A stretch of DNA of 64,000 nucleotides from Lentzea sp. NBRC 105346 (GTDB lineage Bacteria > Actinomycetota > Actinomycetes > Mycobacteriales > Pseudonocardiaceae): assembly GCF_030269605.1 (NCBI RefSeq), contig NZ_BSTQ01000003.1, positions 434,001-498,000 on the forward strand, given 5' to 3'. Below the pieces are notes generated by a model. It searched no databases. It was not told where the DNA came from and saw only the letters and a list, made by a program, of their open reading frames with translations. Every line of letters starts with the position of its first letter. Positions within the stretch are counted from its first letter, which is position 1. This document shows positions 1 through 8,409 of this stretch, in pieces. The position numbers and the translations under genes are program-made.

Positions 1-296
1 TCCAGCACGGACGGGGGCGGCACCGGGGCGAGCCTGCGCGGCTCTTCCACGCGGGCCGTCATGGGGCCGGAGGAAGCCTTGGCACGTGCGTCGTCGAGGT
101 CGGCACGCGCGGTCTCGAGCTGCTGGTCAAGCTGCTCAACCTGCTGACGGAGGTCGTTGTTCTCCTCGATCAGGCGGGCGAGCTCGCCCTCAACCAGGTC
201 GAGGAACGCGTCCACCTCGTCCTCGTTGTAGCCCCGCTTGCCAATCGGCGGCTTGCTGAACGCGACGTTGTGCACGTCAGCGGGGGTCAACGGCAT
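1..296 (-). CDS. wag31: Wag31/DivIVA polar growth protein, N-terminal part
   Basis: This is the first 98 codons of the pole- and septum-localised scaffold that organises tip growth in actinobacteria; the 3' end lies outside the window. It begins with ATG and the typical [20 protein letters not shown] membrane-binding head. This is followed by the conserved [18 protein letters not shown] segment and a heptad-like coiled coil rich in Glu, Gln and Leu. The last visible residues enter a Pro-rich linker, as in Wag31. It ends the dcw-associated string ftsZ-pgeF-yggS-sepF-yggT-wag31, with 46 bp between yggT and this start, so it is probably co-transcribed and also has its own promoter in relatives. 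Confidence 0.95.
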   Translation of the reverse strand, partial: MPLTPADVHNVAFSKPPIGKRGYNEDEVDAFLDLVEGELARLIEENNDLRQQVEQLDQQLETARADLDDARAKASSGPMTARVEEPRRLAPVPPPSVL

Positions 297-342
297 CGGA
301 TCACCTCTCGCACTCCTGGGCTGCGGATATCCCGGCTCCCCG

Positions 343-627
343 TCACCTGGGATCTGCCACTCGCATCAAAATGATAACGACCAGCAACAGCACAATAATC
401 GATAGGTCCAGCCCGACGCCCCCGATCCGCACGGTTGGGATCAACCGTCGCAGCAAGCGGACCGGGGGATCGGTCACTGTGTAGATGGTCTCCAGCGTGA
501 CGGCGACACCGCCCGCAGGACGCCACTCCCTCGCGAAAGACCGCACCAGCTCGACCACGACACGCGCGGTCAGGAGCAGCCAGAACGAGAAGAGCAGGTA
601 GTACAGGACGAAGAGGATGGGCTCCAC
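343..627 (-). CDS. YggT family membrane protein (SepG/YlmG type)
   Basis: A 94-residue integral membrane protein of the YggT/YlmG family; in Streptomyces the orthologue in this position (SepG) helps place the Z-ring. Two hydrophobic helices are visible, one near residues 3-24 and one near 70-90, separated by a basic/polar loop containing [13 protein letters not shown], a family hallmark. It lies 9 bp downstream of sepF and upstream of wag31, the usual order. Length is normal for the family. The function is inferred from family and synteny. Confidence 0.9.
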   Translation of the reverse strand: MEPILFVLYYLLFSFWLLLTARVVVELVRSFAREWRPAGGVAVTLETIYTVTDPPVRLLRRLIPTVRIGGVGLDLSIIVLLLVVIILMRVADPR

Positions 628-636
628 GTCACAACT

Positions 637-1263
637 CTAACCGTGGGAGCCGAACCCGCCTTCGGCCAGCTTCTTGCGGTCCTCGGCGGTCACGTCCACG
701 TTCGGCGGTGAGAGAAGGAACACCCTGCTGGTGATCTTGTCCATCGAGCCCCGCAGCGCGAACGCGAGACCCGCCGAGAAGTCGACGAGCCGCTTGGCGT
801 CCGCGTCGTCCATGTCCGTCAGGTTGAGGATCACCGGCGTGCCGTCGCGGTAGTGCTCACCGATGGTGCGCGCCTCGCTGTAGCTCCTGGGGTGGAGCGT
901 CGTGATGCGCGCCAGCGGGTTGCTCACCGGCTCGGCCACCGGCCGCAGCCGGCTGACCGGCTCGCGGTGCGGGTCGACCGCCAGCGCGCCGTGAACGGGC
1001 GCGTCGGCGTTCCACCGCCGCGCGGGGCCACGCCGCGACTCCGGCTCGTAGTCGTCGGACTCCTCGAGCTCCGAGCGGTACTCGGATCGACCCGTGAAGG
1101 CACGGGTGCGCCGGGGGTACGGGTCGTACTCCTCGGCCTCGGCTCCGTACTCGGACCGGTAGTCGCCGTGGTAGCGCCCCCGATCGTCCTCGTAGCCGGG
1201 GTCGTCTGCGTATTCGGCGGGGACCATGCCGAAGTAGGCCTTCAGCTTGTGCAACGCGCTCAT
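637..1263 (-). CDS. sepF: Cell division protein SepF
   Basis: SepF tethers FtsZ filaments to the membrane in actinobacteria, which lack FtsA. The 208-residue protein starts MSALHKLKAYFGM (membrane-binding amphipathic helix). A long Arg/Glu/Tyr-rich disordered linker follows. The folded C-terminal domain shows VILNLTDMDDADAKRLVDF and ALRGSMDKITSRVFLLSP, the conserved SepF dimer and FtsZ-binding core. The ATG is preceded by an excellent Shine-Dalgarno (GGAGGAGGGG). It is 67 bp downstream of yggS. The length is at the long end for actinobacterial SepF because of the linker. Confidence 0.96.
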   Translation of the reverse strand: MSALHKLKAYFGMVPAEYADDPGYEDDRGRYHGDYRSEYGAEAEEYDPYPRRTRAFTGRSEYRSELEESDDYEPESRRGPARRWNADAPVHGALAVDPHREPVSRLRPVAEPVSNPLARITTLHPRSYSEARTIGEHYRDGTPVILNLTDMDDADAKRLVDFSAGLAFALRGSMDKITSRVFLLSPPNVDVTAEDRKKLAEGGFGSHG

Positions 1264-1330
1264 CCCAGCCCCTCCTCCGCGAGTTCCCCACCATAGGGAC
1301 GGTGCGGCCGGCCCCTCGGTTCCCCGACAG

Positions 1331-2029
1331 TTACGGCAACGTTAGTCGCCTGCTGCCCAGCAACGCGGTTCCGACACGCACGCAAGTGGATCCGTGCGCG
1401 ATGGCATCTTCCAGGTCTCCGCTCATCCCCGCTGAAACCTCGGTGACAGTGGGATGATCATCACGTAGGCGAGATACCACCTCCTCCAGCACCTCAAACG
1501 CTGCTGTAGGAGACATCGCACGGGGCGCGACAGTCATCGCACCGCGGAGAATGAGATCACTCGATCGTGTGATCGCGCCAGCCAAATCCGGAACATCCGG
1601 AATAGCGCAACCGCCTCTCGACGTGTCGCCGTCGATGCTGACCTGCAGCAACACGTCCAACGGACGTCCGCGATCTTGTGCGGCTTTCGCGAGCGCCTCG
1701 GCGAGTCGCACGGAATCCACCGAGTCCACCCGGTCCGCCCACCCGACGACCGAGCGCGCCTTGTTGCGCTGCAACCGGCCGACCATGTGCCATCGCGCGT
1801 CGACCAGATCGCTGAGCTCCGCCGCCTTCGGCCCGGCCTCCTGATCGCGGTTCTCCGCGAAGTCCCGCAAGCCCAGCTCGTGCAGCAGCCGCACGTCGCT
1901 CGCCGGGAAGGTTTTCGTCACGGCGAGCAGCTTCACCTCACCCGGATCGCGCCCGGCCGCCCGGCACGCGGCGTCGATGCGCTCCCGCACCTCCGCGAGG
2001 TTCGCGGCCAACTCGTCGAGTCGGCTCAC
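1331..2029 (-). CDS. PLP-binding YggS/PROSC family protein
   Basis: A 232-residue pyridoxal-phosphate-binding protein involved in vitamin B6 homeostasis; no catalytic reaction is firmly established for the family. The PLP lysine sits in LLAVTKTFPA. The FAENRDQE segment corresponds to the conserved GEN.xQE region, and WHMVGRLQRNKAR and the C-terminal SAGMSGDLEDAI phosphate-binding loop are present. I chose the GTG start that overlaps the pgeF stop by 4 bp (GTGA), which signals translational coupling; the open frame extends further upstream only as an antisense-like extension of pgeF. Confidence 0.93.
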   Translation of the reverse strand: MSRLDELAANLAEVRERIDAACRAAGRDPGEVKLLAVTKTFPASDVRLLHELGLRDFAENRDQEAGPKAAELSDLVDARWHMVGRLQRNKARSVVGWADRVDSVDSVRLAEALAKAAQDRGRPLDVLLQVSIDGDTSRGGCAIPDVPDLAGAITRSSDLILRGAMTVAPRAMSPTAAFEVLEEVVSRLRDDHPTVTEVSAGMSGDLEDAIAHGSTCVRVGTALLGSRRLTLP

Positions 2030-2736
2030 GGCTCCATCCAGATCACCGCGGCCAGCCGTCCGGTCGGATTCTGCCTGCGGTGACTGAAGAGCGTCGCCTC
2101 CTCGAACGTGCACCGCGGGTCGATCCCGATCTTGCCGACACCGGCGTCCGCCAGCTGCTGCCACAACCCGGCGCGCAGGTCGAGCGAAGGCGTTCCCTTG
2201 CGGGACTTCGCCGCGCTGCCGGGCAGGTGCTTCTCGACGTCCTTCCGCATGTCCGCCGGAACCTCGTAGCACTCACCGCACACCGACGGCCCGAGCAGCA
2301 CCTCGATGCGATCCAGCCGCGCGCCCTGCGCCAGCATCGTCTTGAGCGTCTCCACCACGACGCCGACGCGCGCGCCGACACGTCCGGCGTGCACAGCCGC
2401 GATGACGCCGGCCTCCGGGTCTCCGAGCAGGATCGGCACGCAGTCCGCGGTGAGCACGACCAGTCCGAGGCCGGACTGTTTCGTAACAACGGCATCGGTG
2501 GCTTCGAGCGGTTCGGCCCGCGGTCCGTCGACCACGCCGACGGTCCGGCCGTGCACCTGCTCCATCCAAATGAGACGGTCGGGCGTGAGGCCGATCCCCT
2601 CGGCCAGCCGAGCCCGGTTCGCCTCAACGGCCTTCGGGTCGTCACCGACGTGGTCGCCGAGGTTGAACGACTCGTACGGCCCTTTGGACACCCCACCCTC
2701 GCGAGTGGTCACAACTCGACGGATGCGCACACCCAC
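2026..2736 (-). CDS. pgeF: Peptidoglycan editing factor / YfiH (DUF152) family
   Basis: A 236-residue YfiH-family (laccase-domain) protein. The family member studied in E. coli, PgeF, removes mis-incorporated residues from peptidoglycan precursors; related proteins show purine nucleoside phosphorylase activity. The metal-binding residues are visible as QVHGRT, TADCVPI and AAVHAG. The last motif lacks the tryptophan usually seen in HAGWRG (here HAGRVG), a small departure from the family. It lies directly downstream of ftsZ, beyond a strong hairpin, and its stop overlaps the yggS start. Confidence 0.9.
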   Translation of the reverse strand: MGVRIRRVVTTREGGVSKGPYESFNLGDHVGDDPKAVEANRARLAEGIGLTPDRLIWMEQVHGRTVGVVDGPRAEPLEATDAVVTKQSGLGLVVLTADCVPILLGDPEAGVIAAVHAGRVGARVGVVVETLKTMLAQGARLDRIEVLLGPSVCGECYEVPADMRKDVEKHLPGSAAKSRKGTPSLDLRAGLWQQLADAGVGKIGIDPRCTFEEATLFSHRRQNPTGRLAAVIWMEP

Positions 2737-2749
2737 AGCCTATTCATGC

Positions 2750-2796
2750 ATGAAGGGAGCTTTCCAAGCGGTCAGCGCTTGGAAAGCTCCCTTCAT
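2750..2796. terminator. Perfect 21-bp inverted repeat after ftsZ
   Basis: Two 21-nt arms (2750-2770 and 2776-2796) are exact reverse complements around the 5-nt loop GTCAG. The element begins 8 bp past the ftsZ stop codon and ends before pgeF. It lacks a U-tract, like many actinobacterial intrinsic terminators. It is one of several such long hairpins in the window and may serve as an ftsZ terminator or attenuator. Confidence 0.8.
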
Positions 2797-2803
2797 AGCG
2801 TTC

Positions 2804-4108
2804 TCAGCGGCGCATGAACGGTGGGACGTCGACCTCGTCGTCCGGGTCCTCGGTCACCGGGATCGGACGCGACGGCAGCGTGCCGTTCTGCGACAACGAA
2901 CGCGGCGCCGGGTAGCCGTTGCCCTGGGGCTGCGGCGGCACCGTGGTCGTCGGCGGAGGTGGCGTGGGCCGCGGGTCCGGCTGCACCGGCGGGGGCGGCG
3001 GAGGCGTCACCGGCTGGGCCACCGGGGGCGGCGGAGGCGGAGGAGCCTGCTGCGCGACGGGCTGGGGCTGCGAGATCTGCCCGGCGGTCGCCGCGGCGAC
3101 CGTCCCCGACATCCGCTGCGGCGAGGACAACGCCTGCGGCTCGAGCTTCTTGTGCGTCGGCCCGCCACTGTCGAACCCGGCCGCGATCACCGTGACCCGG
3201 ACCTCGTCGCCGAGCGAGTCGTCGATGACCGTACCGAAGATGATGTTGGCGTCGGGGTGCGCGGCCTCCTGCACCAGCGAGGCCGACTCGTTGATCTCGA
3301 ACAGGCCGAGGTCCGAGCCACCCGCGATGGAGAGCAGCACGCCGTGCGCGCCCTCCATGGAGGCCTCCAGCAGCGGCGAGTTGATGGCCTTCTGGGCGGC
3401 CTGCACCGCCCGGCCCTCCCCGCGCGCCGAGCCGATGCCCATCAACGCGGAACCCGCGCCGGACATGACCGACTTGACGTCGGCGAAGTCGAGGTTGATC
3501 AGACCGGGGGTCGTGATCAGGTCCGTGATGCCCTGGACACCGGAGAGCAGCACCTCGTCCGCGGAGCGGAAGGCGTCCATCAGGCTGACACCGATGTCAC
3601 CCAGCTGCAGCAGCCGGTCGTTCGGGATGACGATCAGCGTGTCGCACTCGTTGCGCAACGCCTGGATGCCGTCCTCGGCCTGCTTGGCGCGACGCTTGCC
3701 CTCGAACGAGAACGGCCGCGTCACGACACCGATCGTCAGTGCGCCGAGCTTGCGGGCGATCGAGGCGACGACGGGCGCGCCGCCGGTACCCGTGCCACCG
3801 CCCTCACCAGCGGTGACGAAGACCATGTCGGCGCCCTTGAGCACCTCTTCGATCTCTTCGCGGTGGTCCTCGGCGGCCTTGTGTCCGACCTCGGGGTTCG
3901 CGCCGGCACCGAGGCCGCGCGTGAGCTCGCGCCCGATGTCGAGCTTGACGTCGGCGTCGGACATGAGCAGAGCCTGCGCGTCGGTGTTCACCGCGATGAA
4001 CTCGACGCCCTTGAGCCCGACCTCGATCATGCGGTTGACGGCGTTCACGCCGCCACCGCCGATGCCGACGACCTTGATCACCGCGAGGTAGTTGTGCGGG
4101 GGCGTCAT
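2804..4108 (-). CDS. ftsZ: Cell division GTPase FtsZ
   Basis: The tubulin homologue that polymerises into the Z-ring. The 434-residue protein has the N-terminal [13 protein letters not shown] loop, the GTP signature [12 protein letters not shown], the T7 catalytic region [13 protein letters not shown], and a C-terminal Pro/Gln-rich linker. It ends in [15 protein letters not shown], the peptide that docks SepF/FtsW. The ATG start follows a conserved-looking upstream region with its own promoter. Unusually, ftsQ is not the immediate upstream neighbour: four unrelated genes (3.5 kb) lie between them. Confidence 0.98.
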   Translation of the reverse strand: MTPPHNYLAVIKVVGIGGGGVNAVNRMIEVGLKGVEFIAVNTDAQALLMSDADVKLDIGRELTRGLGAGANPEVGHKAAEDHREEIEEVLKGADMVFVTAGEGGGTGTGGAPVVASIARKLGALTIGVVTRPFSFEGKRRAKQAEDGIQALRNECDTLIVIPNDRLLQLGDIGVSLMDAFRSADEVLLSGVQGITDLITTPGLINLDFADVKSVMSGAGSALMGIGSARGEGRAVQAAQKAINSPLLEASMEGAHGVLLSIAGGSDLGLFEINESASLVQEAAHPDANIIFGTVIDDSLGDEVRVTVIAAGFDSGGPTHKKLEPQALSSPQRMSGTVAAATAGQISQPQPVAQQAPPPPPPPVAQPVTPPPPPPVQPDPRPTPPPPTTTVPPQPQGNGYPAPRSLSQNGTLPSRPIPVTEDPDDEVDVPPFMRR

Positions 4109-4165
4109 CGGATCCGCCTTCCTGATCGTGGTCCGTGCTGTGGTGCTGGGTGGGACTCCACCCGG

Positions 4166-4210
4166 ATTGAAACCCTCAACCTCGACTTGAGGCTCAGAGT
4201 TATGTCAACC
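4166..4210 (-). promoter_or_regulatory. ftsZ promoter region with TTGACA and dyad
   Basis: On the minus strand, reading toward ftsZ, TTGACA (4203-4208) is followed by TAACTCTGAGCCTCAAGTCG and then AGGTTGAGG. The CCTCAA...TTGAGG arms form a dyad. A TTGACA followed by CTCAA/TTGAG repeats upstream of ftsZ is, from memory, recurrent in actinobacteria, so it is likely a dedicated ftsZ promoter and operator. No good -10 hexamer is obvious, so the exact transcription start is uncertain. Confidence 0.5.
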
Positions 4211-4291
4211 CCGTATGTTCCTGCTGGACGGTAGGCACCCTGGACCGCGTTTTCCAGCAGCCACGCCGTAGGCCCCCTCCACTGTGCGCTA

Positions 4292-4786
4292 CTACTCCCC
4301 GGTCGTGCCGTCAAGCAGTTCGCGCACGATGTCGATGTGGCCCGCGTGCCTGCCGGTCTCCTCGATCATGTGAGCCAGCACCCAGCGCGCGGAAATCGTT
4401 CCCTCCCCGCGGAACGGAACCTCGTGACCGAGGTCGAGACCCGCGAGGATCTCCCGACTCACCGTGCACTGCGCAGCGTAGTCGGCCAGCAATCCGGTGA
4501 TCGTCTCGCCTTCCTCGATGCGCCAGTCCGCGTCCGGATCCTCCTTCGTGTACGGGGCCCGCGAGGGTTGCCCGTCGAGCACGACCTCGAACCAGTAGTG
4601 CTCGACCCAGCGCAGGTGCTTCACCACGCCGGCGGCCGTCATCAGCGGCGACGGCAACGTCGAGCGCGTCGCATCCTCCTCGGACAAGCCCTCGCACTTG
4701 ACCTCGATCGTGCCGCGCAGGAAGTCCAGGAAGCCGTTGAGGGTGTCGCGCTCGTCGGCGACCATCGGTGGATCAACACGTGTCAT
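4292..4786 (-). CDS. DinB/DUF664-fold protein
   Basis: A 164-residue four-helix-bundle protein of the DinB/DUF664 type, often thiol-dependent metalloenzymes in actinobacteria. Putative metal ligands are a histidine in VVKHLRWVEHYWFE and the C-terminal ETGRHAGHIDIVRE, which is typical of DUF664. The ATG (MTRVDPPMVADE) is preferred over an upstream in-frame start because the family begins there. It is one of four genes inserted between ftsQ and ftsZ and diverges from the lectin gene. The substrate is unknown. Confidence 0.85.
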   Translation of the reverse strand: MTRVDPPMVADERDTLNGFLDFLRGTIEVKCEGLSEEDATRSTLPSPLMTAAGVVKHLRWVEHYWFEVVLDGQPSRAPYTKEDPDADWRIEEGETITGLLADYAAQCTVSREILAGLDLGHEVPFRGEGTISARWVLAHMIEETGRHAGHIDIVRELLDGTTGE

Positions 4787-4858
4787 GTGGCGCAGTCTGC
4801 ACGCAAGAATGTCCAAAATCATGCGGGTTTCCCCAAGGTCCCTCGTAGCGTCGCGCGC

Positions 4859-5737
4859 ATGAGCAAAAGATCACTGGCGGTCGCGCTGACCGCGATCGCC
4901 TTGGGGGCAGTGACCACGGTTTCCGCGCACGCCGAGGCGGCCGGGAACCCCGTCATCGAGATCAAGAGCGTCGCCCTGGGCTCGTGCTGGGAGCCCGGCA
5001 AGACCGACCGCGTCGACGACATCGTCGTGCTCGCGCCGTGCGACGGTTCCGCGAAGCAGCGCTGGGAGAAGGCGCCGGCCACCGCGGGCGGGTTCGTCCT
5101 GCGCAACACGGCGACCGGTCGGTGCGTCACCGGCTGGGGCTATCTGTCGATGTGGCACTGCGAGGTGGAAGGAACCGACCAGGCCGTCCAGATCGTGCCG
5201 GACGTCGCGGGCGCGGTGAAGCTGAAGTACGGCGAGAAGTTCGCCGACTCGTGGCTGGCGCCGGGTGTCGGCACGCGTGGCAAGTGGGATGGCCCGGAGC
5301 AGAAGTGGCTGGTGACCGAGGTCGGCACAGCCACGCCGCCCGCCGACACGGCAGGCAAAGTCGTCCGCATCAAGAGCCACTACCGGCAGGAGTGCGCGAC
5401 CCCCGGCCAGTTCTGGCCGGTGCTGGCGGCGTGCGATGACAGCACCGGGCAGCGGTTCGGGCGCATCGAGCTCGGCGACGGCTGGTTCCAGCTGCGCAGC
5501 GAGTCCACGGGCACCTGCGTCGCGGACGCCAAGTGGTACCCGGAGCTGGCGCCGTGCGCTGCGGGTGACAACCAGAAGTGGCGTCTGGACAACGACTCGC
5601 TCGGTCTGTCGACCATCGTCAGCGCCATCGGCAACACGCTGTACGTCGGCCCGGCGCCGGACAAGAACGTCGGTCTGACCGAGCCGATGACGCAGAACCG
5701 CTACGCCCAGAAGTGGGAGATCAGCGCGGTCGCGTGA
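4859..5737 (+). CDS. Secreted ricin-type beta-trefoil lectin-like protein
   Basis: A 292-residue exported protein. A Sec signal peptide (SLAVALTAIALGAVTTVSAHA) is followed by two beta-trefoil halves with Q-x-W/F repeats: QRWE, QKWL, QRFG, QKWR and QKWE. Paired cysteines (CWEP/APC, RCV/HC, ECA/AAC, TCV/APC) fit disulphides outside the cell. No catalytic domain accompanies the lectin fold, so a carbohydrate-binding role is inferred. It is convergent with the CrtI-like gene; their 3' ends overlap by 17 bp. Confidence 0.85.
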   Translation: MSKRSLAVALTAIALGAVTTVSAHAEAAGNPVIEIKSVALGSCWEPGKTDRVDDIVVLAPCDGSAKQRWEKAPATAGGFVLRNTATGRCVTGWGYLSMWHCEVEGTDQAVQIVPDVAGAVKLKYGEKFADSWLAPGVGTRGKWDGPEQKWLVTEVGTATPPADTAGKVVRIKSHYRQECATPGQFWPVLAACDDSTGQRFGRIELGDGWFQLRSESTGTCVADAKWYPELAPCAAGDNQKWRLDNDSLGLSTIVSAIGNTLYVGPAPDKNVGLTEPMTQNRYAQKWEISAVA

Positions 5738-7139
5738 TCCTTTCAGCGGCGAGCCGCCCGGAGATCAGCACGGGCGGCACGCCGACACCGGGCGTCGTGC
5801 CCGCCCCGGCGAGCACGACGTTCCCGGTGCCGCGCATCAGGTTCCGCGGCCGGAACGGCCCGGTCTGCGCGAACGTGTGCGCCGCCGCGAACGGCGTGCC
5901 CGCGGCGTTGCCCCAGTCGGCCGGCGTGACGAGCCGCTCGGTGGTGATCGCCGCGCCGAACCCGTCCAGCCCGCGCCGTTCCAGGGTGCGCACGAGCTCG
6001 TCGCGGTAGCGCGGCCCGACGCGCGCCCAGTCGATCGGCGCGGTGAGCAGGTTCGGGCACGGCGCCAGCACGTAGTGCATCGACTCCTGGGTCCGGGTGA
6101 CCAACAGGGACGGGTCCGACATCAACCGTCCCTTGTGGATGATCTCGTCGAACGTCTCGCGCCAGGCGTCGCCGAAGAGAATGGTGTGGTGGTCGAGGTC
6201 CCACGTCCGCGACGTCCCGGCGTGCAGCACCACCGCGGACGGCGACCACCGGATCGGCGGCACGCGCCGCGGGGTCCGGCCGAGCAACCGGTACGCCTCC
6301 GGCAGTTCCACCGCCAGCACCACGGCGTCGCACGGGATCCGTTCCTGCCCGGTGTGGACGGCGACGACTTGGTCGCCCCGCTTCTCCAGGCTTGAAACGG
6401 TTGTGCCGTAACGGAAGTCGGCACCGTGCTGTTGTGCTGCCGCGGCCATCGCCTTCGGCAGCTCGTGCATGCCGCCACGCGGGTGGTAGACGCCCGCGAT
6501 CGTGTCCATGTACGCGATCACCGCATACGCCCCCAGCGCGCGCTGCGGCGGCACACCGGCATAGAGAGCCTGGAACGAGAACACCCGGATCAGCCGTTCG
6601 TCTTTCAGGAACCGGCGCAGGTTGCGCTCCAGTTTCCCGAACCCGCCCAGCCACGCCAGCTTGGCCAGCTCGGGCCGCACGAGGTCGAGCGGCGAGTCGA
6701 AGTTCGCGCCGATGAAGTGCTCGCGCTGCACGTCGTACAACTCGGTGAGCCACCGGCGCAGCCTCCGGTACCCCGCGGCCTCGGCCGGCCCGGCGAACCG
6801 CTCGACCTCCGCCTCCATGGCGAACGAGTCCGAGAAGACGCCCAACGACGAGCCATCGGCGAACCTGGCCCGGTAGGCGGGGTCGAGGCGGTCGAGCGTG
6901 ACCCGGTCCGCCATCCGCTCCCCCACGGCCGCGAACGCCTCCTCGGCGTACTCCGGCATCGTGAGGACGGTCGGTCCGGTGTCGATGCGGTAGCCGTCCA
7001 GCTCGAGGAGTCCCGCGCGGCCGCCCGGCTGGTCCGAGCGCTCCACCACGGTGACGCGGCGGCCCGCGCCCAGCAGGTGCAGGGTCGCGGAGAGGCCGGC
7101 GAGCCCGGCGCCGACGACCACGACGTGGTCCGCCTTCAT
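5721..7139 (-). CDS. Phytoene desaturase-like FAD-dependent oxidoreductase (CrtI family)
   Basis: A 472-residue flavoprotein of the CrtI/phytoene desaturase family (carotenoid desaturases, isomerases and ketolases). The N-terminal dinucleotide fold VVGAGLAGLSA is followed by ERSDQPGGRAG. The C-terminal LAGAGTTPGVGVPPVLISGR is the typical CrtI FAD/substrate motif. The first Met of the fold is chosen as start (MKADHVVV), with GGAGG about 8 nt upstream. No crtB or crtE lies nearby, so a carotenoid substrate is likely but unproven. It sits between ftsQ and ftsZ. Confidence 0.85.
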   Translation of the reverse strand: MKADHVVVVGAGLAGLSATLHLLGAGRRVTVVERSDQPGGRAGLLELDGYRIDTGPTVLTMPEYAEEAFAAVGERMADRVTLDRLDPAYRARFADGSSLGVFSDSFAMEAEVERFAGPAEAAGYRRLRRWLTELYDVQREHFIGANFDSPLDLVRPELAKLAWLGGFGKLERNLRRFLKDERLIRVFSFQALYAGVPPQRALGAYAVIAYMDTIAGVYHPRGGMHELPKAMAAAAQQHGADFRYGTTVSSLEKRGDQVVAVHTGQERIPCDAVVLAVELPEAYRLLGRTPRRVPPIRWSPSAVVLHAGTSRTWDLDHHTILFGDAWRETFDEIIHKGRLMSDPSLLVTRTQESMHYVLAPCPNLLTAPIDWARVGPRYRDELVRTLERRGLDGFGAAITTERLVTPADWGNAAGTPFAAAHTFAQTGPFRPRNLMRGTGNVVLAGAGTTPGVGVPPVLISGRLAAERITRPR

Positions 7140-7223
7140 CGTTGTTCCTCCATTCGGGTGGCCACGGTAATGCGTGCGCCCACCTGCCGATGAGGACGGG
7201 TGACGCACACGAGTGGAGGCGCA

Positions 7224-7664
7224 ATGGACCAGGTTGTCTCGATCTCACCACCGATCGCAGCGGAGCAACCCAAAGCTCGCCGGCGTTGGCCGGTGTTCTT
7301 GGTCGGCGCTGTCCTGTTGCTCGCGGCGGGGGGCATCGGGTTCGGACTCGGTCGCGCCACGGTCCAGAACAATTCCGAGGCGTTTGCGGTCACCGGGACC
7401 ATCGACGTGCCGAAGTGCCAGTCGAGCGGCTACGACGACGTCCGCGTCGGAGCACAGGTCGTGATCACGAATCAGCAGAATGCCGTACTGGGAGCGACTT
7501 CGTTGAAGGCGAAGGGTGTGTGTCTGTTCGAGTTCAGCATCCCGGAGATCCCGTCCGGCGAGCGAATGTACGGGGTCCACGTCGGCAACTCGAACCGCGG
7601 CATCATCTGGAAAACCGAGGCGGAAGCTCGCAGCGAAGGCTTCCACCTGACGCTCGGCAGCTGA
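7224..7664 (+). CDS. Small single-pass membrane protein, unknown function
   Basis: A 146-residue protein with a cytoplasmic N-terminus containing KARRRWP. One transmembrane helix lies around residues 23-44 (FLVGAVLLLAAGGIGFGLG) and an extracellular domain follows with two cysteines (KCQSSGYDD and GVCLFEF). The start ATG has GGAGG seven bases upstream. The outer domain (AVTGTIDVPKC...FELS-like beta pattern) resembles small secreted beta proteins seen in actinobacteria, but I do not recognise a named family. It is convergent with ftsQ, with 1 bp between stop codons. Confidence 0.75.
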   Translation: MDQVVSISPPIAAEQPKARRRWPVFLVGAVLLLAAGGIGFGLGRATVQNNSEAFAVTGTIDVPKCQSSGYDDVRVGAQVVITNQQNAVLGATSLKAKGVCLFEFSIPEIPSGERMYGVHVGNSNRGIIWKTEAEARSEGFHLTLGS

Positions 7665-7665
7665 G

Positions 7666-8409
7666 TCACGACACCGTGGGCAGTTCCGGCGACGACACGT
7701 CGTACGTCTTGCCCTGACGCGTCAGCAGCACCATGAGAATGGCGCCCTTGCGCGTCGTGTCCGCCGCGCTCCCCCACTTCACGACCCGCCCCTGCGTCAG
7801 CTGCACCTTGACGTCCGCGGGTCCGGTGGCGGACACCGAAAGCACGTCGGGCCGCAGCTTCTCCGGCAGCTCGTTGACCACGGCGACGACGGCCCGCGTC
7901 GCGGGGTCGTTCGCACCGGGCGTCGCCAGCAGCAGCTCGGGCACCTGCGGCGGCGCGGTCGTCAGGGTCGCGTAGTCCTTGCCGGTGGCGTCGATCAGGT
8001 GGACGCCGTCGGACGTCTTCACGATGCCGACCGGGGTGCGTTCGGAGATCAGGATGCGGACGGTGCCCGGCAACGAACGTTCGACCTCCACCGACGCGAC
8101 CCGCGGCACCTCGCCGACTCGCGCGGCGATGCCCTTGAGGTCCAGGCGCACCAAGGGAGATCCGGGTTCGATCGCGGCGGCGGTCCGCACGTCGTCCTCA
8201 GTCAGCACGACGGTGCCGCGCACGTCGACCGTGCGGACGCCGAACAGCGGCGTGAACCACACGCTGTACGCCAGGCCGATGATCGACAACACCGTCAGTA
8301 CCGCCACGATCCGGCGGCGCATGATCTTGCGCCGCAGCTTGCGACGGTCTGGGCGCCGGTTCGCGGCCGCGCGAGATGTGACCCTGCGGCCACGAACCGG
8401 GGTGCTCAT
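7666..8409 (-). CDS. ftsQ: Cell division protein FtsQ (DivIB family)
   Basis: A 247-residue bitopic protein of the FtsQ-L-B divisome hub. A basic N-terminus ([12 protein letters not shown]) precedes one transmembrane helix near residues 33-52. A POTRA domain ([19 protein letters not shown]) and the FtsQ beta domain ([17 protein letters not shown]) follow. The ATG overlaps the murC stop (ATGA). Downstream it is cut off from ftsZ by the four-gene insertion. Confidence 0.95.
   Translation of the reverse strand: MSTPVRGRRVTSRAAANRRPDRRKLRRKIMRRRIVAVLTVLSIIGLAYSVWFTPLFGVRTVDVRGTVVLTEDDVRTAAAIEPGSPLVRLDLKGIAARVGEVPRVASVEVERSLPGTVRILISERTPVGIVKTSDGVHLIDATGKDYATLTTAPPQVPELLLATPGANDPATRAVVAVVNELPEKLRPDVLSVSATGPADVKVQLTQGRVVKWGSAADTTRKGAILMVLLTRQGKTYDVSSPELPTVS

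Noticed and set aside
2306-4234. Long plus-strand open frame (over 600 codons) opposite pgeF and ftsZ
   Set aside because: Antisense shadow of high-GC genes: Arg/Pro/Ala-rich text, no domain, no SD, and it runs across two real genes.
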